A stretch of 64,000 nucleotides of DNA, taken from Ornithodoros turicata. Its lineage: Eukaryota; Arthropoda; Arachnida; Ixodida; Argasidae. Positions 54,062-64,000 of the stretch are shown here, one piece after another. The position numbers were made by a program, and so were the translations under genes. Within the stretch, counting starts at the first letter, position 1, and each line of letters begins with the position of its first letter. Location of the stretch: assembly GCF_037126465.1 (NCBI RefSeq), contig NC_088203.1, positions 101,308,668 to 101,372,667 on the forward strand, in the 5' to 3' direction. The notes under the pieces were generated by a model. It was not told the DNA's origin. It searched no databases and saw nothing but the letters and a program-made list of their open reading frames with translations.

Positions 54062-54315
54062 GGTAAGCTGATGGGGCAAGATGAAGCGCGGGGCAAAATG
54101 CGACATTTTTTTTTTGCCGGACATTTGCTCTGCATTTTTGATTTTCTTGTTCTGTGTTTATTTTGGAACCGCTTACGTCCGTTCTGATTTACAGGCCAGA
54201 AGCTCTCGACCTCTGGGTATGTGCCTATGGGTAGCTTTTTTTCTTTTTTTGAAACGCACGAAAAATTCTATATTCAACTGAAAATTTCTGTCTCATCTTG
54301 CCCCACCTCACTATA
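54062..54315. repeat. Possible short inverted-repeat element (GGGGCAAGATGA ends)
   Basis: TGGGGCAAGATGA near 54072 and TCATCTTGCCCCA near 54292 are exact inverses about 220 bp apart around a T-rich centre. The hydrophobic frame between them (54081-54281) is probably a by-product. No duplication was resolved. Confidence 0.4.
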
Positions 54316-54417
54316 CACCCTGTCCTCATTGTTCTTAAAACTTTCGTTTTCTCGGGTTGTTCCTTGGTTGGCTTACCTGCGAGAAAAACAAAGGTTGTTT
54401 CGTCTTCAAAGTTTGTC

Positions 54418-54632
54418 GGAGGTACCCGGGTTCGAATCCCGGTGCCAGCTGTGCTGTCTGTGGGTTTTCCTCAGACGCTTTCAGACATATGTCGGCACAG
54501 TTCTCTTAGAAGTCGGCCCAGGACGCACAGTCCCCAAGGCGTCAGTCGTGGCGTTGCCCACGTATGTGAGGCCGACAACGGCGAGCCCTTTCACCATCAT
54601 CACCACCACCACCACCACCACCACCACCACCG
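54418..54632 (+). mobile_element. tRNA-derived SINE, subfamily 1, 5'-truncated
   Basis: It begins at GGAGGTACCCGGGTTCGAAT (B box), lacking the A box. The body GTCGGCACAGTTCTCTTAGA follows, ending GAGGCCGACAACGGCGAGCC and a (CAC)n tail at about 54601-54631. Confidence 0.85.
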
Positions 54633-55257
54633 TTTCGTCTTCTTTTTTCACGTACATCAATCCTGTAATTCCAACGCCATTTCGGCCGTAAACCGCAGCC
54701 AGGCCTCGCAGGACGCCTATATGGTATGTCTGGTGGATGAAACACTTTCCATAAGCGATCGGCTGCCGTCAGAAATTTGTTCCCATCTGGTTTCAACAGC
54801 GTGGAGATAATACGGGGTCTCTGCAGGCGCACATGTCGTCATTCTGATGTGATCATTAATACGTTATGTTCGACTGAAGGCAGCTTGCACGCGCGAGATC
54901 CAGGAGAACCTTTTGCGGACCTAATATGGATCAGTAGTTATTTTATGAGTGGGCGAAAGCCGTAACAACCGCATCGAAATTAGCTCCATATCTAGTTGTG
55001 AAAAACGAGCAAGATGTTTGCTCGAAACCGTATAAAACAAAAACTCGTTATTGTAACGATAAAATAGAATACGTTCTACTAATCATCATCATCGCCATCC
55101 TCATCTTCATCATCATCATCATTGGCATCATCATTCCAGGAGTTTTCCACCAAAGTAACCGGTGCGAGTGATGTGGAGTTGCGGGCCTCACACTCAAAGT
55201 GAAGTCAAAATCTCGATTTTATTTTTTCTCAAAATCAAATCAAATCAATTCGTTCTT
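54633..55257. other. Unannotated; (ATC)n tract near 55083-55130
   Basis: No gene recognised. Confidence 0.35.
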
Positions 55258-55560
55258 ACCAGCGGCACGGTCGAGTTGGTAAAAGTGTCGTCCGTTCGTT
55301 GGTGTCAGTCAAGATCGTGCTGAAAACTGGAAGGTGGTGGGTTCGAATCTTACCACCAGCTGTGCTGTCTGCGGTTTCCCCACAGGTTTCCCGACAGACT
55401 TTCCAGATGAGTGTCGTCGGCACTGTTCCCCTTGAAGTCGGTCCAGGACGCATACTAACCCCCCACTCCTTTCTGCTGTCCTCTCTCCATCTGTCCACGT
55501 CTCTACGCCGCCTATAGCCACACTTGCCTCATCTCGGCACGAGAAAAGAATACGCTCTTT
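55258..55560 (+). mobile_element. tRNA-derived SINE, subfamily 2, near full length
   Basis: The head GGCACGGTCGAGTTGGTAAA and B box GGGTTCGAATCTTACC are followed by the body TGTGCTGTCTGCGG, GAAGTCGGTCCAGGACGC and the tail CCACTCCTTTCTGCTGTCC, CTCATCTCGGCACGAGAAAA. Together with 44862-45142 it defines the full subfamily-2 unit. Confidence 0.83.
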
Positions 55561-55888
55561 GGCTGGTCAGCTGCAGACGCGCCGTATACCATGCTCAAGT
55601 CACAGTTCTCTTCCCACATCTCCTCACCTAACAACAACAAAAAAAAAAAAAAAAGAAGAAAAGAAATCGAATATGGAACGCATTATTCCAGATTGTACGA
55701 AATTATAATGCACTGGTGTTATGGCTCAGTCGTGTCCGGGCCGTAGTGTTTTACATGAAATCTCTTTGTGTCTAGCCATCGTATTCGCGGCGCAGTAATA
55801 TTTTGAGAGCTGACGGACTAGCTTTCTTCTCCTTCTTAGGTTGAACGCGACTATAGGCTTGGCACTGCTCGCGTGATTGAACATTAAA

Positions 55889-56122
55889 ATGGTGCACGCG
55901 GACCATCAAAAGCTGTTCCAAGTTAAGAATCTTGCTTTGTTCTGTCTTGGTGTTGCTGTTGTTTTGGTATATTTGCAATATCAGTTTAAGTGCAATGCAA
56001 GAAGAAACCTTGAACGTTGTAGCTTATGCATTGAAAATACGCATCTTGCAGACAGATTTACAACACACTCATTTAAACCCCCGCACTATTCGCCTCCCAA
56101 CAATAGTACATTTTCAAAGTGA
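55889..56122 (+). CDS. Candidate type II membrane-anchor ORF, function unknown
   Basis: A 77-codon frame starts at an ATG in strong context (AAAATGG). About 13 polar residues (MVHADHQKLFQVK) precede a 20-residue hydrophobic span (NLALFCLGVAVVLVYLQYQF), followed by a hydrophilic part with three cysteines. This layout resembles the anchor of Golgi enzymes. No catalytic domain follows, and no clear donor site was found before the stop. It may be a first exon, a pseudogene or chance. Confidence 0.22.
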   Translation: MVHADHQKLFQVKNLALFCLGVAVVLVYLQYQFKCNARRNLERCSLCIENTHLADRFTTHSFKPPHYSPPNNSTFSK

Positions 56123-57170
56123 CCTCCGTTCGGCTTCCTGTTCTCAGCTCGACAGTAAGTCCACAAAACGAGGCGTGGAAATGATGAATGGCCTGGGAGG
56201 GTCTCACAAAAATTGTACAAGGTAGGCTGTACATATATGTATATGTTCTACACGTATGTCGTGTTGTGCCTTGACGGCCTTATGGTTGGCCAGCCTGTAG
56301 TTACATGCAATGTCTGCCGATTTCCGCTTGGTGTAGGCATCTCTCAGTTCAGAGAGCATTGTATGAAGTGGTTAAGAGACGCGTAAACACGCACATTAGA
56401 AGTGCGCGCGCACGATGCTAAAAACTATACGTTTTGTATTGCCAACTGTAGGATGGGACAGGATGGGGAACATTTTGTTTTTCGTTGCGTGTGTGATGTG
56501 CGTGTATGCCCCATCTTTTTCATTGTCATCCCACTCATATATTATCAAACATGCACTGAGGTACGGTGCCGCAATCGTTGCGGTGAATCACCTCATCCCG
56601 TCGTCATTCATGTAGTTCTTGTTGTTCGTTCAACGTGTCAGCATCCTTCTTCTGCTGCTGCTTGTGCTTGGTGTGGCACACAGGCAATAGGCCACGGATC
56701 AATGGGTGGATGTAAGACAGGATGAAGAAATGAGATTAAAGATTAAAAACGATGAGATGACGAGATGAACGATACGACAGCATGAACCTGCTGGCCGGCA
56801 TCACTCCCATCTCATCATAGACTTTTTCTATCTTTTTTTTTTTTGTGTGTGTACATACCACCAGCTCCAGTAGATCATCCTAACATAGGACGATGACGAC
56901 AACAACAACAACTACATGAATGACGATGTGATAAGATGGGATGAGATGATAACATACGACGCTAGCCGTTGCCATGACACTTACTCGATATACAGGGTTT
57001 TCTCTGTTTTATCGGCAACAATTTTTTTTAATACTATGAGAGTAGCATGGATGGCTGTTTTGCACTGAAGTTATACAGCAAGACGAACATCCTTTCGACG
57101 AGTGTACGAGATGACTATAATTACTTAACATTCATTAAATAATTTTTTTAGTTAGGGGCTTTCGTGCAAA
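56123..57170. other. Unannotated, with repeat-like GATGAGATGA words
   Basis: Near 56725-56800 and 56935-56960, GATGAGATGA-type words recur. GATATACAGGGTTTTCTCTG near 56989 resembles the end of CAGGG-type foldback elements such as 30099, but its partner end was not found. Confidence 0.35.
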
Positions 57171-57391
57171 CGTTCGGTAGCAGGTAGACAGTCCTCATTG
57201 AGAGCCATTCTACTTTTTTTTTTAATCCTTAAACGAGCACGTCTATGTTGAAACAGCAATCGCCGAATTGTGCTATGCAAACGAGCCAAGCCTGAGACCG
57301 AGCAATTCAGGAGCGCATGACCTTCGAAGGTCGAAGGCTTATCTGGGTCGCAAAGAGGTTGATCCTGGCAGCAGATCAGCACCCACTCCAA
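57171..57391 (-). pseudogene. Possible LINE C-terminal fragment
   Basis: The minus strand encodes CDPDKPSTFEGHALLNCSVS followed by GLARLHSTIRRLL. This has the loose form C...EHALL.C...R of the C-terminal finger of non-LTR polyproteins. The match is weak and no tail or RT block is visible. Confidence 0.3.
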
Positions 57392-58094
57392 GTGTATTCA
57401 TCGCTCCAATCACGTGGCCCTCTGACGTAGAATGAGCGCCGTCCCAATACCACTCAGATACAGAAGGCCTACTTAATGCCACCACATAAAGTCAGAATTC
57501 GTCTGCTACAGCGATTCGCCATTCTGCCAATTCGAGAACTCGCAAATGATTGCAGCTATATTTATATCCATACAAAAGAAGTGAAACACACTTTCCGGAA
57601 TATCAGTCTCGAGAAAAATATGGGACCGTTTTGCGCTCTGTTTCGTTTTCATATTTAGTATGCGGAGAGGTTCATTACTCGCAGACGACAGTGGCTTCCC
57701 ACGCGGCTGACGGTGGCTCGTCTCCATGGCTACGACCGCTGGAAGCACTTTCGCGATTGGCTACAGCAGTTGAAAACACGATCCTTATTGGCTGACTCTT
57801 CGTTGTTACGTCACGGCGACGAGCAAGCAGGCTTTCTCTACCCAGCTGGTGTTGGCTGTCCTCCCTGCGCTCCTTATCCACGCGATATGGTTTTCGGTTC
57901 ATTTGCATAGCGAAAAACTTTTTTATAGAAGATGTCCGCATGGCCGTATAATTCAACTGCAACGACGGCAACAACAACTACATAACGGCATCCATGCTGC
58001 TCTAATAGCTGTAAAAAAATCAGTTGCATAAACACCTTGCATATGCGCATAGAACACGCGTATATTTGAAATATGGCAGTCGTGGAAAATGCCA
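57392..58094. other. Unannotated
   Basis: Only short conflicting frames. No repeat ends found. Confidence 0.35.
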
Positions 58095-58190
58095 GACAGG
58101 ACGATCGCGACGGGATTTGAACCACGCATTTCCTTGATTACCGGTAGAGCGCTTTGACCAACTCGACCACGCTGGCATCCGCTTCCCGGC
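58095..58190 (-). mobile_element. tRNA-like SINE head
   Basis: The minus strand shows GCCAGCGTGGTCGAGTTGGT (A box) and GTGGTTCAAATCCCGTCGCG (B box), about 50 nt apart. The flanks do not close a proper acceptor stem, and the sequence continues into non-tRNA DNA, so I call it a SINE head rather than a working tRNA gene. Confidence 0.55.
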
Positions 58191-59429
58191 GACATGGCTG
58201 GGAGCCTCATTTATCTGTTCCGGTGATTGCTCGAGCTGAATTGATTGGCTTGGTGGAAGAACTAATAAAATAGTGTAAAATAAATCATAAATTGAACCCT
58301 TCAAAATGCGTGTTGTAATCTGCAATGTTGTATAACACTTTGGCCATGCTGTCACATTTCGCACTTTTGTATGTTGACTTTTGCACTTAACGCCGTTCAA
58401 GGTCATGCATTCTGGTCGATGGGGCGACCGCTGTTGCCGTACGCGTGTGAAATATGAGCAGCCCAAGCTTGCGATTGTGAAACTTTCCGTAATGGTGTAA
58501 TGCAGTGAAGACTAGGTATAGTATACTCATTAGTTCTCGGCTGTGGGCTCGAGTCGTACCCGAGCCCATGAGTACTGTACACAAAGCAGATCTTAGTTTA
58601 CAACCATCAGTTTACAACCATAATGGAAAAAGAAGGACAATGAAGAATACGGTTTCTGCGGCGTTTTGTAGTGAAATCCGTTGCCACAGAACTGTAAACG
58701 AACGTGAGCATATTCTACGTATGAACCAATTGGAGGATGTGTGGAACGAAGTCGACCCCTCAGAGGCGAGTTGCTCTCCATGAGCTGCCTCCCTGAATCG
58801 CGAGTCAATCACTAAAAAAAAAAAAAAACTAACCAGGGAAACTGTACATCTAGTAGAGTATTTCGCAGCGTACCCAAGGAGCACCCCGACGTGCTCCTGC
58901 CGACACCTCTGACATTGGCCCACAACATACACTTTGCAACACCGTCCAGAGTTGGGCCGATGTCGGCTCAGAATATTGGCCCAGTGTCATTTCGACATGC
59001 TACCGATTTGTGACCGATGTTGCGCCAACATAATTTTGTATTTTTATTCGTGCGTTAATATATTCATTTGTTACGTGAACAACAAATCCTACTGAAGCTG
59101 CGCAGAACTAAGGCCTGCAAAATTGAACTTGTACTCCCCCAACGGGCGCATATACTTTCATTTTCAAGAATATGTGCTGTCAGAGATCAAAGAAAACGTA
59201 TCGAAGGCTTTTGTTGGGTCCAGCTTCACCGGACTACTGGATTTCCCACTTTTCGATACCCTTATCATAGGCGCGGGGTGGTTCGATATATTGTCGAAAA
59301 TCGCCTCAACGAATAACTACCGCTCCATAAGACCCCGAATTACAGGTTACAAATAACGCACGATTTTCTCCTGATAAACTCGCTCTTAATCTCACTCGAA
59401 AAAGTCGAGCCGAGCACAAAAGCCTATAG
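58191..59429. other. No supported gene
   Basis: About 58910-59035 has repeated TTGGGCC/GGCCCA and CCGATGT words suggesting an old MITE. A 77-codon frame (59123-59356) has no recognised domain. Confidence 0.35.
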
Positions 59430-59591
59430 GCAACTTTTTATTTATTTATGTATTTGTCTTTTTGTTATTTCTTTTTTCTCTCTTATTTATGTTTTTTTTT
59501 GTTTAAGGAATAGCAAGCCGGCGTGCTGCATGGCTGACCTTTCCCCTATCTTTTTCTTTTCTTTCTGCTAATAAATCCCCCCCCCCCCCCT
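59430..59591 (+). repeat. GGAATAGC-type short repeat, copy c
   Basis: GGAATAGCAAGCCGGCGTGC, then GGCTGACCTTTCCCC, a T-rich part and AATAAATC running into a 14-nt C-tract. It matches the minus strand of 22940-23110 and 62490-62640. It is preceded by T-rich DNA. Confidence 0.6.
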
Positions 59592-59606
59592 GGGCAACTT
59601 GAACTT

Positions 59607-59870
59607 TCTTGTTTCTTCAGCTTTCTTAGCGGTTAGGAGGACGCGGGTTCGAATCCTGTCACCAGCTGTGCTGTCCGGAGTTTTCCCTTGGTTTTCCGGC
59701 AGTCTTTCCAGACGAATGTCGGCGCAGTTCCTCCTGAAGTCGGCCCAGGACGCATACCAACCCCCCATGTCCCCCACTCCTTCCTGCTGTCCTCTCCCCA
59801 TCTGTCCACGTCTGTACACCGCTCATAGCCACCGTTGCTTCGCCGCGCTAACACGAAATTTAAAAGAAAA
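59607..59870 (+). mobile_element. tRNA-derived SINE, subfamily 2, 5'-truncated
   Basis: It starts near TTCTTAGCGGTTAGGAGGAC and has the B box GGGTTCGAATCCTGTC. The body ACCAGCTGTGCTGTCC and CTGAAGTCGGCCCAGGACGC is followed by the tail CCTTCCTGCTGTCCTC, CGCCGCGCTAACACGAAATT and an A-tract. Confidence 0.82.
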
Positions 59871-62485
59871 AAAAATCTTACTTCGCAATCGAGCGTACTC
59901 AGCTTAACATGCACGTCGAACGGCCGAACCACATTTCGCGGCTATGTACGTGATTGTGGACCGCGCTCAAAGCCTGCGCGTTGGCACGCGCAGCCTGGAA
60001 AGCTTCCGCCACAACGGCCGTTGAGACATTTAATTTATTCGTTTCCTCCCTCAACAGGCTTGCATTGGGCGAATTCGTCGATACGATCTCGATACAACAC
60101 GTTTCACACAAAAGGGTTCCTATCTGCAGGAAGTGAGCATCTCGAAAAAGACGCGTAGGAATATTTTGACAGGGTGTCGGCGAAGTGTGTGGGAAGGAGT
60201 AGAAGAATCGTAGAAAGAGGGGGGGGGGGGGGGACACAGAGCAAAGATTGACATCTGTGCATTTCTTGTGTGGGAAAGGGAGAAGGATCGTACAATCGAA
60301 AGAAAGCAATCGCTTTTGAGAATTAAGCGCAGGACGGACGAACTTGAATAGTTGCCGCATGTGTGTCACAATGTTTTGTACCCCAGTTTCACGGACTAAT
60401 TTAGTGTCACTTTCAACGACACTTGCACTTAGCGTCATTCGAGAGCTGGCGAGAGCATACGGCAGGCATCGCTGTGGTACAAAAATATTGTGGCATACAT
60501 TGTGGTAAAAATATTGAGAAAGGGCGAGGGGCCCCGATACCACAATATTTTTAAGTAAGTATTTTCAACAGCGTGTTTATTTGACTTTAGTACAGTGTGA
60601 CATTGTGCCGAAAACAGGTGTCATTACTCTCGTCAACAGCCTGCGAAAACTTCGCGATCTCGGCGATCTGGCGGCGGCCATTTTTGTTGTGGCACATGTT
60701 TGAGGCCAATTTGTTTTATGTTGGAAGAAGATTTGCACAAACTGTTTCTGAATCAAAGAAAAACGTTATCAGGAGGGTATTGTGCCGCACACCTAAAAAA
60801 ATTGCCGCCGTTTATTCTTGAGTTCAGTTTAGTTGAAAGAGAGAAGAAGAAAAAAAAAGATAAACTGGGAAAGAGACACTCATTACGAGAGCCGGCTACT
60901 CCGGATCACATAAAAAACAAAAATGGCTAACTACGATAGAAACAATGAATGACAGAGTGTCACGGAAACCTGGTGCGTTCCCGGGATGCTATACCACTGG
61001 GACCTACTCGCGATCGCACCAGGTGAAATATCCTCCGTCCTTAACCTCTGGATAAAGGTGAGACGAATTCACCGGCGAAAGTTTTCCGGCCGCACAGCGG
61101 ACACTTAGCAACACCGTTCCGGACAAATAAATGAAGAAGAGTGGTCGGGCTGCCCTATGTCAATCGACACACGTCCCCATGCGCCACACAATGAGACAAA
61201 GGAGAGATGCTAGTAATGTTAACAGCAACTAATTTAATTAACGCAACAATGTCTATCTAGAATTACTAGAACACTATCAACAGCATGGTTAACATTTGTT
61301 CAAAGGGAGAACAGACAACGGTAACATCGAAATCACAGGTCGGTTAGAGTTCTGGTAGGTATAGGGAAGGAAATAGAATCAAAGTCTTAGCTGATTGATG
61401 ATTGATGCTGGCAGTCTTCAGATGGTCCTCTTGGTGTGGCTGGTAGACAAAGTCCAAATCGATGATCACTGCACACACTTCACTTCACCAAACGATATTG
61501 ACAAACCATCGCAGAGGGAATAACTGTTTTGAAATTGAATTTTGGGGAGCTGGTGCTGAGACGTCTGACTTCTGGTCACATGTTTACCGACTGCCCCGAA
61601 ACAGGGGTCCTCAAGAGTTTTATTCGGTGTCGCATGGCTTTGACGTCTTTGTCAGTCACCGACGTCGCATACCTCTGGCGCCTAACACACACTTGCTACA
61701 ATGCACTTTAATTGATCACAGAAGTGGAGGGACACAACTGGTAAACAACGGAGGAGGAGGAAACCCCTAAGGTCCACCGCAGACATTGACTCTTAACTAT
61801 TTGCGGGTGTCCAAAGGGACGCCGCTACATGTGTTTTCCATACAGCTACGAGACTTCCGCAATCTCTTGTTACACAGGTAGAGGCCCATCTAAACCCTGT
61901 AATAGGTGGCGACGGCATAAGCCGTCAGTAACGGCTGGTACCAATTTACCCCGTCTACGTGCCTGCTTAAGTGCTTGTCCCGTCAAGACTGAGCGTAATA
62001 CTTCTATTGTACACAACCCTTCACCGAGCAAACGGACCCATGTGTAGGCGACAATTTTAGCCACTTTGGCTCTGGCCACGCGGGACCGGCTCCCCGGGCG
62101 TCGTTAGAACATGACAGAAATGCCGCCGAAAAAGGACAAAATTGCCCGATTCCGCAACACCACCCCCTCTTTAAGAATATTGGTAATCTCCAATATTCAA
62201 GAACATAGGAAGAAGGGCATGTTTTGTCTGGCGTACGGGATACATTTAACTCTGATAACTCAACTACAGCACACTACAATATGCAGAAACAAAGTGATAC
62301 ACATATGGTTAATATACAGGAATATCGAAAGGTGCGCAGCACTCCACACAGATAACACCAATAGCGTAGGTTACAACATATCGTACCTACACTGTGATGC
62401 ATTTACATATCATCGTTACATGGGTTATAACAGTACATATAACAGTAACATAACACAACCACCTAACAGGCATACTTTTTTTTTT
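59871..62485. other. No supported gene
   Basis: A 214-codon minus-strand frame (59899-60543) crosses a 13-nt G/C tract and has no domain. The part near 59940-60110 has somewhat protein-like composition but no family. Around 60955-61120 and 61740-62110 there may be LTR-type non-coding DNA related to the gypsy fragment nearby, but ends could not be found. Confidence 0.35.
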
Positions 62486-62489
62486 TTTT

Positions 62490-62634
62490 TGACCATTTAG
62501 TCGAGGGGGGGGGGAATATATATTTATTGAAAGGAAAGGTCTGCCAGACCAAGGTCGGCATGCTATTCCATTAAAAAAAGAAAAAGAAAACGAAGAATAA
62601 ATAGAAAGGAAAGGACGAAGAGGAAAAGGTGAGT
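62490..62634 (-). repeat. GGAATAGC-type short repeat, copy b
   Basis: On the minus strand it reads a T/C-rich part, AATGGAATAGCATGCCGACC, TCTGGCAGACCTTTCCTTTC, AATAAATATATATTCC and then a C-tract. It joins directly to the gypsy-like frame at 62636. Confidence 0.6.
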
Positions 62635-62635
62635 C

Positions 62636-63166
62636 TCCGTAGTCGAGTCGGCTCATGTAGTCCGCTCCTACATTTTCCTGCCCCCTGATATGCTCGACCC
62701 GGAAGTCATACTCTTGAAGGGTCAGGGCCCAACGAAGAACTCTCATGTTGATAAACTTAGCCTCATTTAGGTATCTCAGAGGTTGATGGTCCGTTTGGAG
62801 TACAAAGTGAGTACCGTATAGGAACACATGAAATCTTTTTATTGCCCACACAATTGCAAGGCATTCCTTTTCGATAGCGGAATATGCTTGTTCTCGTGGG
62901 CATAATTTTCGGCTGGCGTACTCAATGGGGTGCAGTCCAGTTTCCCCTTCTTGCAAAAGCACAGCACCTAGTCCAACATCAGAGGCATCTGTTCTAAGTA
63001 CGAAGGGCTTAGAGAAGTCGGGAGCCCTCAGGATGGGGGGTTCGGACAATGCGCGCTTAAGAGCGTCGAAGGCCGTTTGATGAGTCTCCGTCCACACGAC
63101 TACATTAGCTGCTCTCTTCTTGGTAAGGTCGGTCAATGGTGCGGCGACCGCTGCGTAATTGGTAAC
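62636..63166 (-). pseudogene. Ty3/gypsy-type RT-RNase H fragment
   Basis: The minus strand encodes, from 63166, NYAAVAAPLTDLTKK (end of the RT region) followed by an RNase H domain. The acidic residues are visible in LRTDASDVGLGAVL, YSAIEKECLAIVWAIKRF and LQTDHQPLRYL, and the segment ends near DYMSRLDYG. The frame is open over the whole fragment, so it is young, but it is cut on both sides: upstream by a tandem array (63167 on), downstream by the GGAATAGC repeat. No integrase or LTR is attached. Confidence 0.9.
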
Positions 63167-63335
63167 ATCTCATTACGGCCCGAGTCTCATTACGGCCGAA
63201 GTCTCATTACGGCCGAAAGTCTCATTACGGCCGAAAATCCTTTAATCCCCAAGTGTCTCGTTACGGCCAAAGTCTCAATACGGCCGAAGGTAGTCTCATT
63301 ACGGCCGAAGATGTCTCATAACGGCCAAAAAGAAA
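63167..63335. repeat. Short tandem array, unit GTCTCATTACGGCCGAA
   Basis: About eight imperfect units of 15-19 bp: TCTCATTACGGCC with GAA, GAAA or CGA joints, including variants TCTCGTTACGGCCA, TCTCAATACGGCC and TCTCATAACGGCC. It abuts the gypsy-like fragment. The origin is unknown. Confidence 0.85.
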
Positions 63336-64000
63336 AAAGAAGCATCCACCATAGTAGCTCTGTATATACTGTGTTTTATGCTTCCCAAAATGTGTCCGAG
63401 GCGGTGTGCCCCCACGGCTTGTGTCACACACAATGGTTCATGCACACAATATTGCGACAGTGGTTCATGCATCCCTCGTGAAAAATTTTTTTATTGTCAT
63501 ATGTGTCACACGATATTTGTATGTGTTACGCCATTTTCTCTCAGTATTCAAGCAACATCCTACTCGTTGGTTCTGTGAGCAAACTGTGTGTGTGTGTGTT
63601 CTGAAAAGTACTCCACAAGGGAGCCCACTGGGAGCTCCAGGAGTCACATGACCTATAACCATGATCTACTCCCCCACTAGCTGCCTTCTACAATTTACGT
63701 CCACCTGAAATTTACAAAAAAGTACATAAGCCACTGAACAAAATGACATATGCTCTTGTTTGATGATGACTATAAGACATATGCTGTCAAGCAGACTTTT
63801 TTTTTTCATATGTTCGAAACATATTCAAGAATTATGGACAACAATGACAATTACGTCATAATAATGCAGCTGCATAGCCAGGAAACTATTTCAGGAGGTG
63901 TTTTATGAGGCTTGACATGGGGTGGAGGAGTGCCCCTCGTCAGTGCTTTATCCAGACCCCCCCTAACTTTTTTGCCTGTGCACCTCCTACAGGGGGTGCC
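63336..64000. other. Unannotated window end
   Basis: A (GT)n tract lies at 63582-63599, and pairs of TGGTTCATGCA words occur near 63433-63470. No gene was found. Confidence 0.35.

Noticed and set aside
54081..54281. Hydrophobic 66-codon frame as a membrane peptide
   Set aside because: It is the T-rich centre of a probable inverted-repeat element.
58095..58190. tRNA gene on the minus strand
   Set aside because: A and B boxes are present, but the acceptor stem does not close and the sequence continues as a SINE would.
59899..60543. 214-codon minus-strand frame
   Set aside because: It crosses a 13-nt homopolymer and has no recognisable domain or splice support.

Overview
This is a eukaryotic, transposon-rich window with spliced genes, TATA/Inr promoters and AATAAA signals. 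tRNA-derived SINEs of a kind I associate with ticks (Ruka-like), several Penelope-like element remnants and glycine/alanine-rich cuticle genes point to a tick (Ixodida) or a close chelicerate relative. The species cannot be named from the sequence.

Only two genes are well supported. Both lie on the minus strand and both have three exons. Gene 1 (TATA at 38732-38739, poly(A) signal at 33416-33421) encodes a 173-residue GYG-rich secreted cuticle-type protein. Gene 2 (TATA at 52201-52208, poly(A) signal at 49355-49360) encodes a 213-residue AAP/VHAAP-repeat cuticle-type protein. Each has a 9-nt first coding exon (MNA or MFA), a phase-0 first intron, an arthropod-type initiator 32 bp from the TATA box, an 18-residue signal peptide and a shared TYRSD motif. 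They look like diverged members of one structural-cuticle gene family. Weaker candidates are a short secreted-peptide exon (2924-3076, +), an exon-like ORF bounded by good splice sites inside gene 1's first intron (36952-37078, +) and a type II membrane-anchor ORF (55889-56122, +).

The rest is mobile DNA, often nested. 1-15 kb holds Penelope-like termini, foldback MITEs, a 33-bp satellite and a broken Penelope-like element (RT and GIY-YIG parts) split by a hAT-type insertion. 15-31 kb holds a hAT element with its 8-bp duplication, a Tc1-type MITE, a hAT-type element built from GAGGTGAGG ladders that sits inside a Penelope-like 3' end carrying an apparently intact hammerhead ribozyme, a CACTG-ended MITE that splits a LINE codon, SINEs and a 0.8-kb foldback. 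31-39 kb is gene 1 with a diverged repeat pair downstream. 39-49 kb holds a Harbinger-like element with triplicated ends, a BEL/Pao deletion derivative, two CR1-like LINE 3' ends and a second hAT copy. 49-52 kb is gene 2. 53-64 kb holds SINEs, short G-tract repeats, a Ty3/gypsy RT-RNase H fragment and a short tandem array.

All calls come from reading the sequence by eye. Exon structures were checked for frame, splice consensus and phase but not against transcripts.
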